DNA of 64,000 nucleotides, taken from assembly GCF_003589595.1 (NCBI RefSeq), contig NW_020653726.1:14192525-14256524 (forward strand), written 5' to 3'. Below the pieces are notes generated by a model that saw only the letters and a program-made list of their open reading frames with translations, had not been told where the DNA came from and made no database searches. The position numbers were made by a program, and so were the translations under genes. The stretch is from Hyposmocoma kahamanoa. Taxonomy: Eukaryota; Arthropoda; Insecta; Lepidoptera; Cosmopterigidae. Every line of letters starts with the position of its first letter. The first letter of the stretch is position 1. This document shows positions 32,395 through 42,071 of this stretch, one piece after another.

Positions 32395-33500
32395 TAGTGT
32401 AATATGTTATTTTGTTTTTCTACATTAAATGTCTCTATGAGAATATCTTTGATGGATTTTGAATTGATTTCTTTTTGATTCAATTTATTGAGGGATATTA
32501 ATTTAACTATTGAATTTAATAAAATGTCTAAAATTTTTTCTGAGTTTAATAGGGAAATAAATTGATCAGTTTGTGAAACTTTTCTATGTAGGGAGGGAAA
32601 TGACTTTTCATTTACTACTGCGGAATATGCTCTCTTTTGAAACAAATCTGTGTTTTGTTTTAATTTTTGTATTTTTACTGGACACTCCTTCGATATAGCT
32701 ATATGCCGACCCTGACAATGTATGCAGGTAGCGTCTTTAGTGTCTATCGTACATGTTTTGAAGTTGTGGTTGCCTCCACATACTGAGCATCTTTCTGAGT
32801 TCTTACAAAATTTGCCAATGTGACCATACCTGAGGCACCGTAGGCATTGCTTCACTGGTGGGATGTAGGGTTTTACATCAAAACGCCAACTGTTGAGGTC
32901 TATGGATTCTGGCAGGACTGGACAGGAAAAGGTAATGGACACGGTTAGGGTAGGAGTAATCTGAAAATCATTGTCAACTTTATTTCGTCTCATAAAACGT
33001 CTTATTTGTACTATGTGTTTTGTACTGGAGATGGTGTCATATATTTCTTGGTTCGATAGATTGATTGGAACGTGTGAGATGACTCCTGTCACCTCTGTGG
33101 CTCCTGCAGGAATTGTCGCTTTCATTTTATATGAATCCAAATATTTGGTGTTTGTGAGGGCAGCATTAGCAAACGAAGCTCGCTCGAATATGACTCCTAT
33201 TTTATATTTGTTAATTCTTACCAATTGCTTAACTCCCTTATTATACCTTTTTAGGGAAGTGGACATACCCATCATGTCCCTGTCGCCTATCGGTTTTCCG
33301 GGATCTGTGGACTCAAAAAAGACTATATATTCGAAGTTACCCCCATTTTCAGGGTAACTACGTGTATAGTTCAGTACTCTGAAAGGTTCGTATTTATTTG
33401 CAGCGGTACTGGTGGAGGATATGGAGTCGTTGTCCGAATCTGTGTTTTGTCGGCTTTCTTCTTCTCCGTCTTTTCCCTTCTTCCTCTTACGCTTCCCCAT
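32394..33500 (-). CDS. LINE B ORF1: gag-like RNA-binding protein
   Basis: The product has 368 residues. The N-terminus is highly charged (MGKRKRKKGKDGEEE), suggesting nuclear targeting or RNA contact. A central region (EPFRVLNYTRSYPENGG onward) is RRM-like in rhythm. Three knuckles end the conserved part: CLRCLRYGHIGKFC, CSVCGGNHNFKTC and CIHCQGRHIAISKEC. It packages element RNA in the retrotransposition particle. The frame is intact. The stop codon TAA shares its last A with the ORF2 ATG. Confidence 0.93.
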   Translation of the reverse strand: MGKRKRKKGKDGEEESRQNTDSDNDSISSTSTAANKYEPFRVLNYTRSYPENGGNFEYIVFFESTDPGKPIGDRDMMGMSTSLKRYNKGVKQLVRINKYKIGVIFERASFANAALTNTKYLDSYKMKATIPAGATEVTGVISHVPINLSNQEIYDTISSTKHIVQIRRFMRRNKVDNDFQITPTLTVSITFSCPVLPESIDLNSWRFDVKPYIPPVKQCLRCLRYGHIGKFCKNSERCSVCGGNHNFKTCTIDTKDATCIHCQGRHIAISKECPVKIQKLKQNTDLFQKRAYSAVVNEKSFPSLHRKVSQTDQFISLLNSEKILDILLNSIVKLISLNKLNQKEINSKSIKDILIETFNVEKQNNILH

Positions 33501-33616
33501 CGCAAAGCCGTTTGAAGAAAGTTATTTAACGAACAATATATAATTTTAAAAATTTATAATAAAAAATCGCGTCGTTCAGGTCGAAGTTTCCCGCGCTTTT
33601 TTCTCTGAAGGCCAAA

Positions 33617-34790
33617 TTGCGAAGAACTTATTGACAGGTTATTAATGTTGCCATTTTTTCATTTTTATAGGCTTTTCGCGGCTAAGTGCGGAATACATGT
33701 CCAATTTCGTGCCTGATGGTCGGATCTGACTATCGGATCGGATCTGATAGGCGTCCTATTCTTTCGTCGGACTTTTCTGAACTAACTGTAGTGTTGCCAA
33801 TTTATGGGGAATTCCCCATAAATGCAGGGAATTTCAACTCCATAACACAAGTGCTTTGGCCGCTAACTTTAGGATCAGAGCTAATATATAGCAGAGATAA
33901 TATATATATATGTATGTATGTATATGTGTGTACTTAGTTTGGAGTCCAAAAACACGCCCAAGAATTTGTCATGTGTATCTACGGTAATGTAGTCACCTTG
34001 ACATAAAATCTGGATGGATGGGACATTCCTTTTTCTACAGAATACACACAACAGCACTTGGGAACCGATAATGACAAGCCATGCTCGGCTAGCCAATCAC
34101 TCAGATAGGTTAAAGGTTGATTTTTGGAAATTTTGAATAATTTGCATTAGCAACGCTGCAAATCGGAGGAAAGAATCGGACGTGTACTTCGTCTTCCCGC
34201 AAAAGTATATAGAGCGCGCCTTCAAACAATCGGACCGGCAATAAAATCGGATGCTATTTCCGAATTGAACGTGACGTATTGAGCGTTCATACAATTATAT
34301 AGTACGAACGCCTTCCGGTAGTCGGATCAGACTAGTATGTATAGTAATCTGTGAATCAATTAGGAAGAGAAAAAAGCAAAGAGATAGGAAATACTAAACT
34401 TGAACATAAGTTTAATATAGAAATATGTTAATTGGTAGGTCAATGGTCATACCTATTTCATAAAATGTTTTTCATACATACATGGAACAATCTTATTTAT
34501 TTAATGTAATATTCACAAGTGTCCAGTTACGGAAGTGCATTATGTGCCTTAGAGGATGGAAAAAAATAAAGGAATAGTCTAAGCAATAAAACGCAGTATT
34601 TTACTGTTTCAAAGTCGGAGCCACACTCGGTGATTCTAAAATTTTATTTTTCGATAATTCTTAGAGCTTTCTAAAATTTAATTTTTATTTATTAATTCGG
34701 AAAAAAATGAGAGACAGGATAAAGTTATTTATAGACATTTTTGTGAATGATATTATAACCTAATTATTGAATTTTTTTGGGAAATAACTC
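33617..34790. other. Intergenic; contains a reverse-transcriptase scrap
   Basis: A minus-strand scrap at about 34085-33940 reads VFCRKR, then TVDTHDKFLGVFLDSKLS. This is the post-catalytic region of a LINE reverse transcriptase from another family. Blocks with the motif atcggat/atccgat recur on both strands at about 33720-33760 and 34155-34335, suggesting the ends of an unidentified DNA transposon. No host gene was seen. Confidence 0.5.
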
Positions 34791-35010
34791 TACTAGTTTT
34801 GTTATGATTATGAATACAAAGATCAAACACAATGAAAAAGTTCGTCGACCCGGTGGGACTTGAACACACATCCATGCTGCATTGTAGCGTTGCTTTTTAC
34901 CAACTGAGCTGTGGGTCCAGTTACCGAGCCATCGAATTTCTCCTGTGTTTTTGTATAGATCTTTGTACTGGCTTTCGGCATTCGTCGCCGCTAGTGACAT
35001 CTAGTGAGAG
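34790..35010 (-). mobile_element. tRNA-derived SINE-like repeat, family S2, copy 2
   Basis: A tRNA-like segment on the minus strand (about 34922-34845) has cacagctcagttggta (A-box) and tgttcaagtccc (B-box-like). The neighbouring body has tttgttatgattatgaatac, matching the copy at 23815-24050. A partial duplicate of the tail (actccactagttttgttatg) recurs at 35127-35150. Confidence 0.75.
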
Positions 35011-35225
35011 ATTTTTGAATAACCTTCTCACCGCAGCGCAGCCTTTGCCGATGCCTTTATAAGTACCACAACTGACGCAGATGTCGCTTTACGATCAAAT
35101 GAATTTATTGGATTTTTTTGTGAAATAACTCCACTAGTTTTGTTATGATATAGTGATAATATATGTGTAATATATGAGTAATAGTGATGATATATGTAAC
35201 CTATTAATCAGAATCTTTTCAAAAT

Positions 35226-38200
35226 TCAAATATTGAAAATGATTTTTTGTAGAATTCGTTGCGCCGCTTCTGGGCTATCAAGAGGCACCTGAAACAAACG
35301 GCGTATTAGAAAAAACCTCCCACATAAGTGATTCGTAATATTTGTTGCGTATAGGTATATAATTAGGTATCTATATATTGGGTACATGTATATGAATAGG
35401 TATAATTTAGCAGCAGTAGAGCTCCTCGTGAAAGAGTTCGTCCAGGGAGGTACTGCCACCTTACCTATTTGTAAGGACGCGTAATGTTAGCATTACTGCG
35501 TTCCGGTTTAGAAGGGTGCTGGTGAAATTACAGGCACATGGGACTTGTCAACTTACGTCACAGAGTTACTGGCGCGGTGGCCGTGCCCTCGGATCTTTGC
35601 GATTTAAAGCTCTGAGTGGCACTGCAAATGTTATGGACAGGCGCAGTGAAAATATAGAACGTAATAGGTGATGCGATTCCGATTGGCGACACGCATGTTG
35701 CGTATGTTTCGGTTTCGGAATTTTAATTTGACTTTCCTCTGCTTTTCTATTATGGAAAAATAAACAGTAGGTATACCGATTGTCCAGCCGCATTAATCCA
35801 GTAAAAAGTTAAGCGTTCAGTCTCCCTGAAATAGCCTTGCAGCAGTGAATTCACTGCGATGGGCTGTCGTTCGCTATTTCTAAACGCGTCTTGTCCCGAC
35901 CATTCCAGATTGTCGATCCATTCAAGTTGACCTAGAAAACCACGTAAACGTTTTCAATTGAGGGAATTACAGGACCGACTCATCGACGGCGATCGATGTT
36001 TGCCCATACAAAAAGCACGATTGACATGGAATAAGTCACGGAAGATGTGGTCTGTGGAATAAGTCGACGTTGTGATCGGAAATCCACACTAATCGTGCTT
36101 TTTTTTTACGACTGAACTATCGATCCTTGTCGCGTCGTATATCCTGATCATTAGTTAGACAATGCAGATTGTTACGAAGTAAAACATGTAAAATTACCCG
36201 GAGTAGTTGACACAGCGTCTAGGTTGCCGTTGTAGATTGCAACTTTAAAGCTGGTATTGGATAAGATGTATTCCACTGAAAAATAAGTAAATTTGGTTGT
36301 AGTACCCGAATAAGATGTCAGAATAATTGTACACTTAGGTTAATTGATAAAATATATAGATATACGTGCAATAACCTTTGTCGACTGTAGGCACCATGAA
36401 AGAACTCCTAAAAGCGTTGACAACAGCGTCGCGTTGCGCGTCAAATGTAATTGAGATGCCCAAGGAAGGCGCCACTGTCTCCATCATGAATTTGTTGATA
36501 TCCACATCGTCCAGCATAGAGCGAAGGTAGTTCTTTTGCCCAAAATAATCCGCAGCTAAAGAGACATTTCGAATCATCAGCTTAAATGTTCGTTACTTTA
36601 GGATATGTGTCCTAGCTACGTTCTAAACACGACTGTCGGGTATCCTAATGGATTTGTTTGGTTTGTATTTGTTGTATTCGCCCTCAACTGATCTTTACTT
36701 TATAAAGCCTGAAATTGCATCGTACCTGATGGATTTCGAACCAGCTTATCTGTAATACGTCTCAAATTAACAGCGACAGTTCCAGCTTCCTCTTCGACAA
36801 TTCGCCCCAAGGAGAGGAATTTGTCGTAAGCTTCTTCATAGTCTTCATTATTGACTAATCTGTTTGTTTCTGCTGAAAAGCCTTCAATGACTGCACGCCC
36901 CGTGGCATCTATGTAGCCCATTTCCTCTAGATAAAAACCAAGTTTTGTGAGAGCGAGAGCCGGCGAAATTATACCATTTCCCAGGACTACTCCTTGAAGA
37001 TTGTGAGAAAAGTCCTACAAATCGAGAAATAGATATGAAGTAATTTGATTAAAAATGTCAATCCTGTAAATTTATTTATTTATTTTGAATCAAATCACAA
37101 CTCGGTCAGTCACGGGTTGGTTTATGTATATTGATAAGTTAAATGTGTACAAGGAGTGTGGGGGAACGCTTTTGTTTCACTTAGTAATTAATAAAGAATT
37201 AAGCAAAGTAAATAGTAAATTTAAGATTCTTACTACGTCTGTGAGTTGGATGGCCAGTGATACAGCAAGCTGAGCGCCATGACCTTGACCAAAAATGTAC
37301 AACGGAGATCTTTGGTAGGCTTCATGGTGGGTGTAAAATGCCCTGAGTACGTGCACCAAGTGGTTTGCTACAAAGGGAAATAATTAATTATGATACGTGT
37401 ACCTATTTTAGAAATATTTAACTCTGATTGTAAACATTTCATGTACAATTGTTTGTTATCCCTGAAAAATAAATAATTAAATAAAAATAAATGAATGATT
37501 CCTTGTATCATGCAATAGCGTGAGAGAACGGTAGTTGATTTACCCCAGTAAATCCTAAGATAAGGTAAGGTTCGAATCTGACATTCAAGAGATGTGGTTA
37601 CCTACAGGTAACCAGAAAAAAAGAAGCGAAGTTATAAAACTGACAACAATGTAATGGTATGCTTTCAATCTGATTCCGTATACTTAAAGTTGTTATGCAT
37701 GTATAGTGGCAGCTCCTTGTGAAAGAGTTCGTCTAGGATTACATTTTTTACATTTTGTTTCTGCCACGGTTCGGCTTTGAAGAGTATAAGGGTGCTAGTG
37801 AAATTACCGGCACATGAGACTTGTCAACTTATTTCTCAGGGTGACAGACACGATTCCGGAACCTGCATTGCACGGGCTCACTCGTCTGGGGGGCGGGTCG
37901 GAGGACAACTGACTAGCCCCTCCGTTGGCGCGCGAGCCCTGGCGCAAGCAAGGGCGGCCGGGCGGCGTCGTAGTGAATGTTCACCGACCCCGGCGAGAGG
38001 TAAACCCGGGGGGTTTTAGTGGGGTAGGCCCTCCAGCTTGGAGGGAGAGTCCCCACATAACCCCTGGGTCTCCCTGGGCTCAGAGGTATCTATAAAGATT
38101 TCCCCCCGTCAAAAAAAAAGGGAAGACAGGCACAGTGGCAGTGTCCCTTAAACCTTTGCGATTTAGAACTCTGAGTGGCACTGCAACTGTCGCTTACCAC

Positions 38201-39569
38201 CAGGCGCACAACTTGTTCGTCCCGTCACTTCGTATCTTAAAAAAAATACAGGTAATGATTTGACCACCACTACGGTTACCATTTTCTTCTAAAGCCTGAG
38301 GAATTCTGTTGTCAGTCCTAGCCTTGCTGAATCCAGTGCCTATAGGAGCGTCGACAAACAACAAATTGTACTCGTTGATCTGAAAAATATGTACAATGTC
38401 ATGATACAAACAATATGAAGCTTCATAAAACATTTTTCTTAAATTTCGTATTTTACGTGTATCCAAAAGTAGAGGAATCTGGTCCGTAGACAAAATAAAT
38501 TAATGAATTGGGTGCTTTATTACTTAGGGTGAAGACTTACCCAGGAATCGTTTCTTTTATTGCGATTGAAATCAAGAGGTCCGAACATTCCGAAATTGGC
38601 AAATGCACTGGGCGGCAAGCCGGTGACACCGTCCAACCATAGAATGATGGGCCGAGCGACGCCTGCACTGGCCAGTGTGGGGAAGAACCACCAGAACATT
38701 TCCCCTGCCCGCCCTAATCGCGTCAAGGCCGCAGTTTGTTGCACATCGCCTAAACCTGTGCCTTCCAGCACTGAAATAATACTTAAGTGCATGTATTTTT
38801 TCACAAACTTTTGTAAATGTCGCTGAGTTTCACAAACTATGAGCAGTCAGTTGCAGGTATCGCTCTACAGTTATTTAGTCCCGAGCGCGTCATGACCATA
38901 GATATATCTATGATCATGATCCATTATCAGGTCATTAAAATCTTGTGCGCAACGCACCTGGGATTCTACTAACGTTCTCCGTTCGACATTCGTCCGAAAC
39001 AATTACTGTCAAATAGGTGATACTCGATCAAATTAAAGACGCACGATGCTAATGAAGCTTTAAGGTCTACCCACACATATCCGGGCCGTGCCCGGGACGT
39101 GGACGGGCCGTGCTCCGTCAGGGGCTCAAAAAAATAACGTTGCGTATGTTTTGTATGAACTCGTTCACAAGTCCGTGTCCGGGCCGGGGCGCTGCGCGTC
39201 TGACGGGCCCGTAGTTCATACAAACTAGCACGCCCCGTCCACGTAACTGGCACGGCCCTGATGTGTGTGGATAGTCCTTTATACTTGACATTGTGTTTTG
39301 ATTTGGTCGAGTATTACGTATTTGACAGGAATTGTTTTGGACGAATATGGGATGGAGAGCGGAAGTAGATCCCCTGGTATGGAATTCTTAGAATAATGGT
39401 GTTGGGTGATATAAAACTTACGAATGTTGGTACTGATTTCATGTCGGTCTACTATCAACCACCACAGCAGTACTCCAAGTCCCGCAAGCAAGGCCCCTAT
39501 AGCAATCACTAACAGCGCGAGCCATATATTATTCCTAGACGACTGCATTTTCGCTTTACATAAGTTCAA
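35226..39569 (-). CDS. Serine carboxypeptidase (S10) homologue, membrane-anchored, catalytic Ser and His lost
   Basis: Nine exons: 39569-39422, 38770-38541, 38379-38280, 37367-37234, 37014-36726, 36555-36376, 36275-36198, 35931-35777 and 35288-35226. All phases agree and the total is 1377 nt, 458 residues. Residues 14-40 (NNIWLALLVIAIGALLAGL onward) form a membrane anchor with a short N-terminal tail. The S10 fold is clear: ARPIILWLDG, NLLFVDAPIGTGFS, SPLYIFGQGHGAQLAVSLA, VVLGNGIISP, AIYNGNLDAV and a final AAGQSVPLDSPEAA. The nucleophile motif G-x-S-x-G reads GQGHGA (Gly188 for Ser), the His position is Gln437 (normally AGH) and the oxyanion GGPG loop is DGVTG. Only the Asp (Asp380) remains. 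The frame and splice sites are intact, so it is better read as a pseudoenzyme than a pseudogene. The neighbour at 46801-56009 is its active paralogue. Confidence 0.9.
35404..35655 (+). repeat. Dispersed repeat D1, copy in the last intron of the pseudo-carboxypeptidase
   Basis: It starts agcagtagagctcctcgtga and includes ccagggaggtactgccacct, gcgttccggtttagaagg and gtgaaattacaggcaca. Copies lie at 37705-38235, 40738-40960 and 46413-46705 on the plus strand, 56885-57175 on the minus strand, and a fragment near 11125-11215. The style matches abundant lepidopteran SINE or LINE-tail repeats. The family name is not certain. Confidence 0.8.
37705..38235 (+). repeat. Dispersed repeat D1, copy interrupted by a GC-rich retroelement
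   Basis: The 5' part (ctccttgtgaaagagttcgt to cagggtgacagacac) and the 3' part (gacaggcacagtggcagtg to accaccaggcgcacaac) are the two halves of repeat D1. They are separated by the insertion at 37852-38124. It lies in an intron between exons 3 and 4 of the pseudo-carboxypeptidase gene. Confidence 0.85.
37852..38124 (+). mobile_element. GC-rich 5'-truncated non-LTR retroelement nested in repeat D1
   Basis: It starts gattccggaacctgcattgc and ends in cccacataacccc, a hairpin, ggtatct and nine or more A. The flanks gacagacac (37843-37851) and gacaggcac (38125-38133) form a 9-bp target duplication with one mismatch. The inverted copy at 8124-8520 is the same element with about 120 more 5' bases. 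Confidence 0.85.
39061..39281. mobile_element. Foldback MITE in intron 1 of the pseudo-carboxypeptidase gene
   Basis: The ends are inverted: left taaggtctacccacacatat, right complement taaaggactatccacacaca. Internal inverted GC-rich blocks follow (cgggccgtgcc, acgtggacggg, tagttcatacaaac against gttttgtatgaac). The GC content contrasts with the surrounding intron. Confidence 0.8.
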
Positions 39570-40159
39570 TTAAAAAGATATTAAATACACCTTTCACTAC
39601 AGTAATCGATTGGATAAAAAATAAATATGTTTAAGATTTACGGTAGTATTTAATCTGCTTACATTCATAAATAATAATTAATATAGATAAATTATTATCA
39701 CACCCTAAATGTTAATATTATCGCATTAATACTGACAGTTATTGATAATCTCTTATGTTGGTATTTAGCGCGACATTCATAGACACTTATGTGCAATAAA
39801 TGGGCCCACTATAATATTTTCCGCATAATTTTCCAATTTTTAAAAATATACATATTTGAAAGTCATATTCAGTTAATGCTTGGAAACACACTTATAGTTG
39901 TTAATTTACTTCCTACTATGTTGATTACGGAAATTCCGTACGTAAAATTTCGCTCACTCACTAATGACAGAAACTTGTAATAGTCCGACGCCAGACGATG
40001 ACAAGTTACGTTACAATATTGTAAAATGAGTTTATCTATCGCATCTATCTATTTTTATTTCGCACGCAGCGAGCACGTAGATTGACCGACAAACAGCATA
40101 ATATATTACAATTTATTAGCGACAAGTCAAGACTTGTTGACAGTGAAATTAAAAAATAA

Positions 40160-40362
40160 AATAAATAACGCACACACTCATAGCCCGTACTAGGGAAACC
40201 TTGTATCGCGGGTACTATTGACACACACATAGACAACCACAAATTACATCGAAACTTGCGAGAAATAAATGTAGGCCATACAAATGTTTCTCCCCGTCTG
40301 GGAATCAAACCTTGGAATTCTGCGTGGCAGTACCATAACCATTCGCCCACACAGCAGTACCG
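40160..40362 (-). mobile_element. tRNA-derived SINE, family S1, copy 2
   Basis: On the minus strand it has gtgtgggcgaatggttatgg (A-box region), aggtttgattccc (B-box), then ttgtatggcctacatttatt and gtggttgtctatgtgtg. It matches the copy at 9694-9902. Confidence 0.87.
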
Positions 40363-40737
40363 CCAAGCTATTATGATTTTTTTAGTTTTATAAATAGTCG
40401 TTAGCTACCCTTTGCATTTACTTTGTCATAGTCTCAAGTAAAATTATACACTACGTACCAGGGGAGACCATTAATTGCTACTATAAGCCTTATTAATCTT
40501 TCCTATCAACGGGCTTTTGGTAAACGCCATTTAGACAATGTACTGGGAGAATGGCGCATAAATATAAACGGTGGGTACATCTCGTACTTCCGATTTGTCG
40601 TTTTGGCAGAATGATCATGTCTGGGAAAACTATGCACAATATAAATACACTAAGCAATAAAACAAAAAGCACGTTCCTGACGTGTTCGTCTCATATAATA
40701 TTTATCCTGACTAGAATTAAATACTAAAATTCGTCCA

Positions 40738-40960
40738 AAAGAGTTCGTCTAGGGAAGTACTGCTACCTTACCTATTTCTGCCATCAAACAGTAATGTCAG
40801 CAATACTGCGGTCCGGTTTTGATAGGTAAAGGTGCTGGTGAAATTACAGGTACTTGGGACTTGTCAATTTATATCTCAAGGTGACGAGCGCAGTGGGAGT
40901 GCTCCTCAAAACTTTGCGATTTAAAGATGGCGGTACTGCAGTTGTTATGGACAGGCGTGT
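40738..40960 (+). repeat. Dispersed repeat D1, 5'-shortened copy
   Basis: It includes agagttcgtctagggaagta, atactgcggtccggttttga, gtgaaattacaggtac and tttgcgatttaaagatgg, matching the other D1 copies. The 3' accaccagg block is missing. Confidence 0.78.
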
Positions 40961-41396
40961 CTTATTGCCTTGCTTGTCATAAATAACGCATTGGCATTTC
41001 GGTAACTTTCGAGACTATTTGTAATTATTAAATATTTTACAAAAATAATGCTTGTCAATCTAAACTTGGTGGCATAGCAAAAACCTGAGTAGGTTTATTC
41101 ATGCATCGCAATTAATTGATGGGTGATCGTAAACGATGCGATAGGAAACCCATTGTTTCCTCCCATACCACCCATAGCTCCTCCTCCGGGCTTCTAATTG
41201 CATCTTTATGCGACGTTGGCTCGTTGTATCCCATTACAGCATTCATGATAAAGTCTTTGAATGGATAAGTGTTTGAATGGATGTGGGGCACGTAATCAAG
41301 AGCGATCACGAAGTATCATCTGATCCGGGAATACGTCTTCATAAACGACGTGATCTTGATTTAAAGTACCTTCGTCTACGGCATTATCTTCACCAA

Positions 41397-41897
41397 TTAT
41401 ATCACCTTCGTCATCGTTATCTTAATTAATGGTATCATCTTCGTTAACAATATCATTCCCCCCGATTCAATAGACTTTTCTGGCAAAATGTTTTGAGCAT
41501 CATGATATTCCTCATCGGCTTCCAAATTTTGTTCATCGATGCCATTTTGTACTTTTATTTCATTAGCTGTAGAAAAACTTCTAAAAAGATCCACCTCAAC
41601 TTCATTTTCATTATTTATGGGTTCATTCATTGAAGTTCTTAAAGCATTTTCGTCGAATATATCGTCTCTAGACCTTACTAATGAATTTTTATTTGGGTTC
41701 CAAAGTCTATGCCCATCATCATCGTTGTAGCCAATTAAAACGCAACGTGTAGCTTTCTTTTGCATTTTCTTTCTCCTCTGCTTTGGTACATGCGCAAAGC
41801 AAAGTGAAGCAATTATCCTCAAGTGATTTATCTGAGGCTTCTTGTTAAGCCAAAGTTCATAAGGCGATTTGTGTTCCACTGTAGTTGGCCCTGTCCT
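41397..41897 (-). pseudogene. Copia integrase C-terminal segment
   Basis: It reads HKSPYELWLNKKPQINHLRI, then FAHVPKQRRKKMQKKA and CVLIGYNDD. This is the conserved zone after the integrase core of Copia elements. An acidic linker follows (FDENALRTSMNEPINNENE). The catalytic core that should precede it is deleted: the upstream reading stops around 41900 shortly after the pre-integrase His/Cys region. Confidence 0.8.
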
Positions 41898-41899
41898 GT

Positions 41900-42069
41900 T
41901 TAGAATATAAACGTCGTCTATATATAGAGGTCTTTATTCTCAGTTCTCTTTCTATCAATCTTTTGACATGCTGTTTATTTTGATGTCCTAACCTTTTATG
42001 GTATAATTGAAGTTTATCTCCATGCTCAATTAAATTGATTGAAACAGCAGGCCGTACGGCTTTGCAATC
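41900..42069 (-). pseudogene. Copia pre-integrase segment
   Basis: It reads DCKAVRPAVSINLIEHGD, then LQLYHKRLGHQNKQHVKRLI, the pre-integrase HHCC-type motif. Removing the Tc1 element restores continuity with the protease reading at 43420 (GGLYKI joined to DCKAV). Confidence 0.75.
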
Positions 42070-42071
42070 TA

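Larger units (their letters stand above)
28343..33603 (-). mobile_element. Complete I-like non-LTR retrotransposon (LINE B)
   Basis: About 5.26 kb with a 5' UTR of about 100 bases, ORF1 and ORF2, a 3' UTR and an A-rich tail (T-rich on the plus strand at 28343-28368). Identical 12-bp flanks tctgaaggccaa lie at 28331-28342 and 33604-33615 and mark target-primed insertion of a full-length copy. Both ORFs are uninterrupted. Endonuclease, reverse transcriptase and RNase H in ORF2 with a three-knuckle ORF1 place it in the I-like group (I, R1 or LOA relatives). The exact clade is an inference. The 3' end resembles that of LINE A (cttggctgtatgg). Confidence 0.93.

Noticed and set aside
28603..33500. 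LINE B ORFs as host genes
   Set aside because: Endonuclease, reverse transcriptase, RNase H and gag knuckles plus target duplication identify a retrotransposon.
35226..39569. The S10 homologue as a decayed pseudogene
   Set aside because: All nine exons keep frame and splice sites and exon lengths match the active copy; only catalytic residues changed, which fits a pseudoenzyme better.
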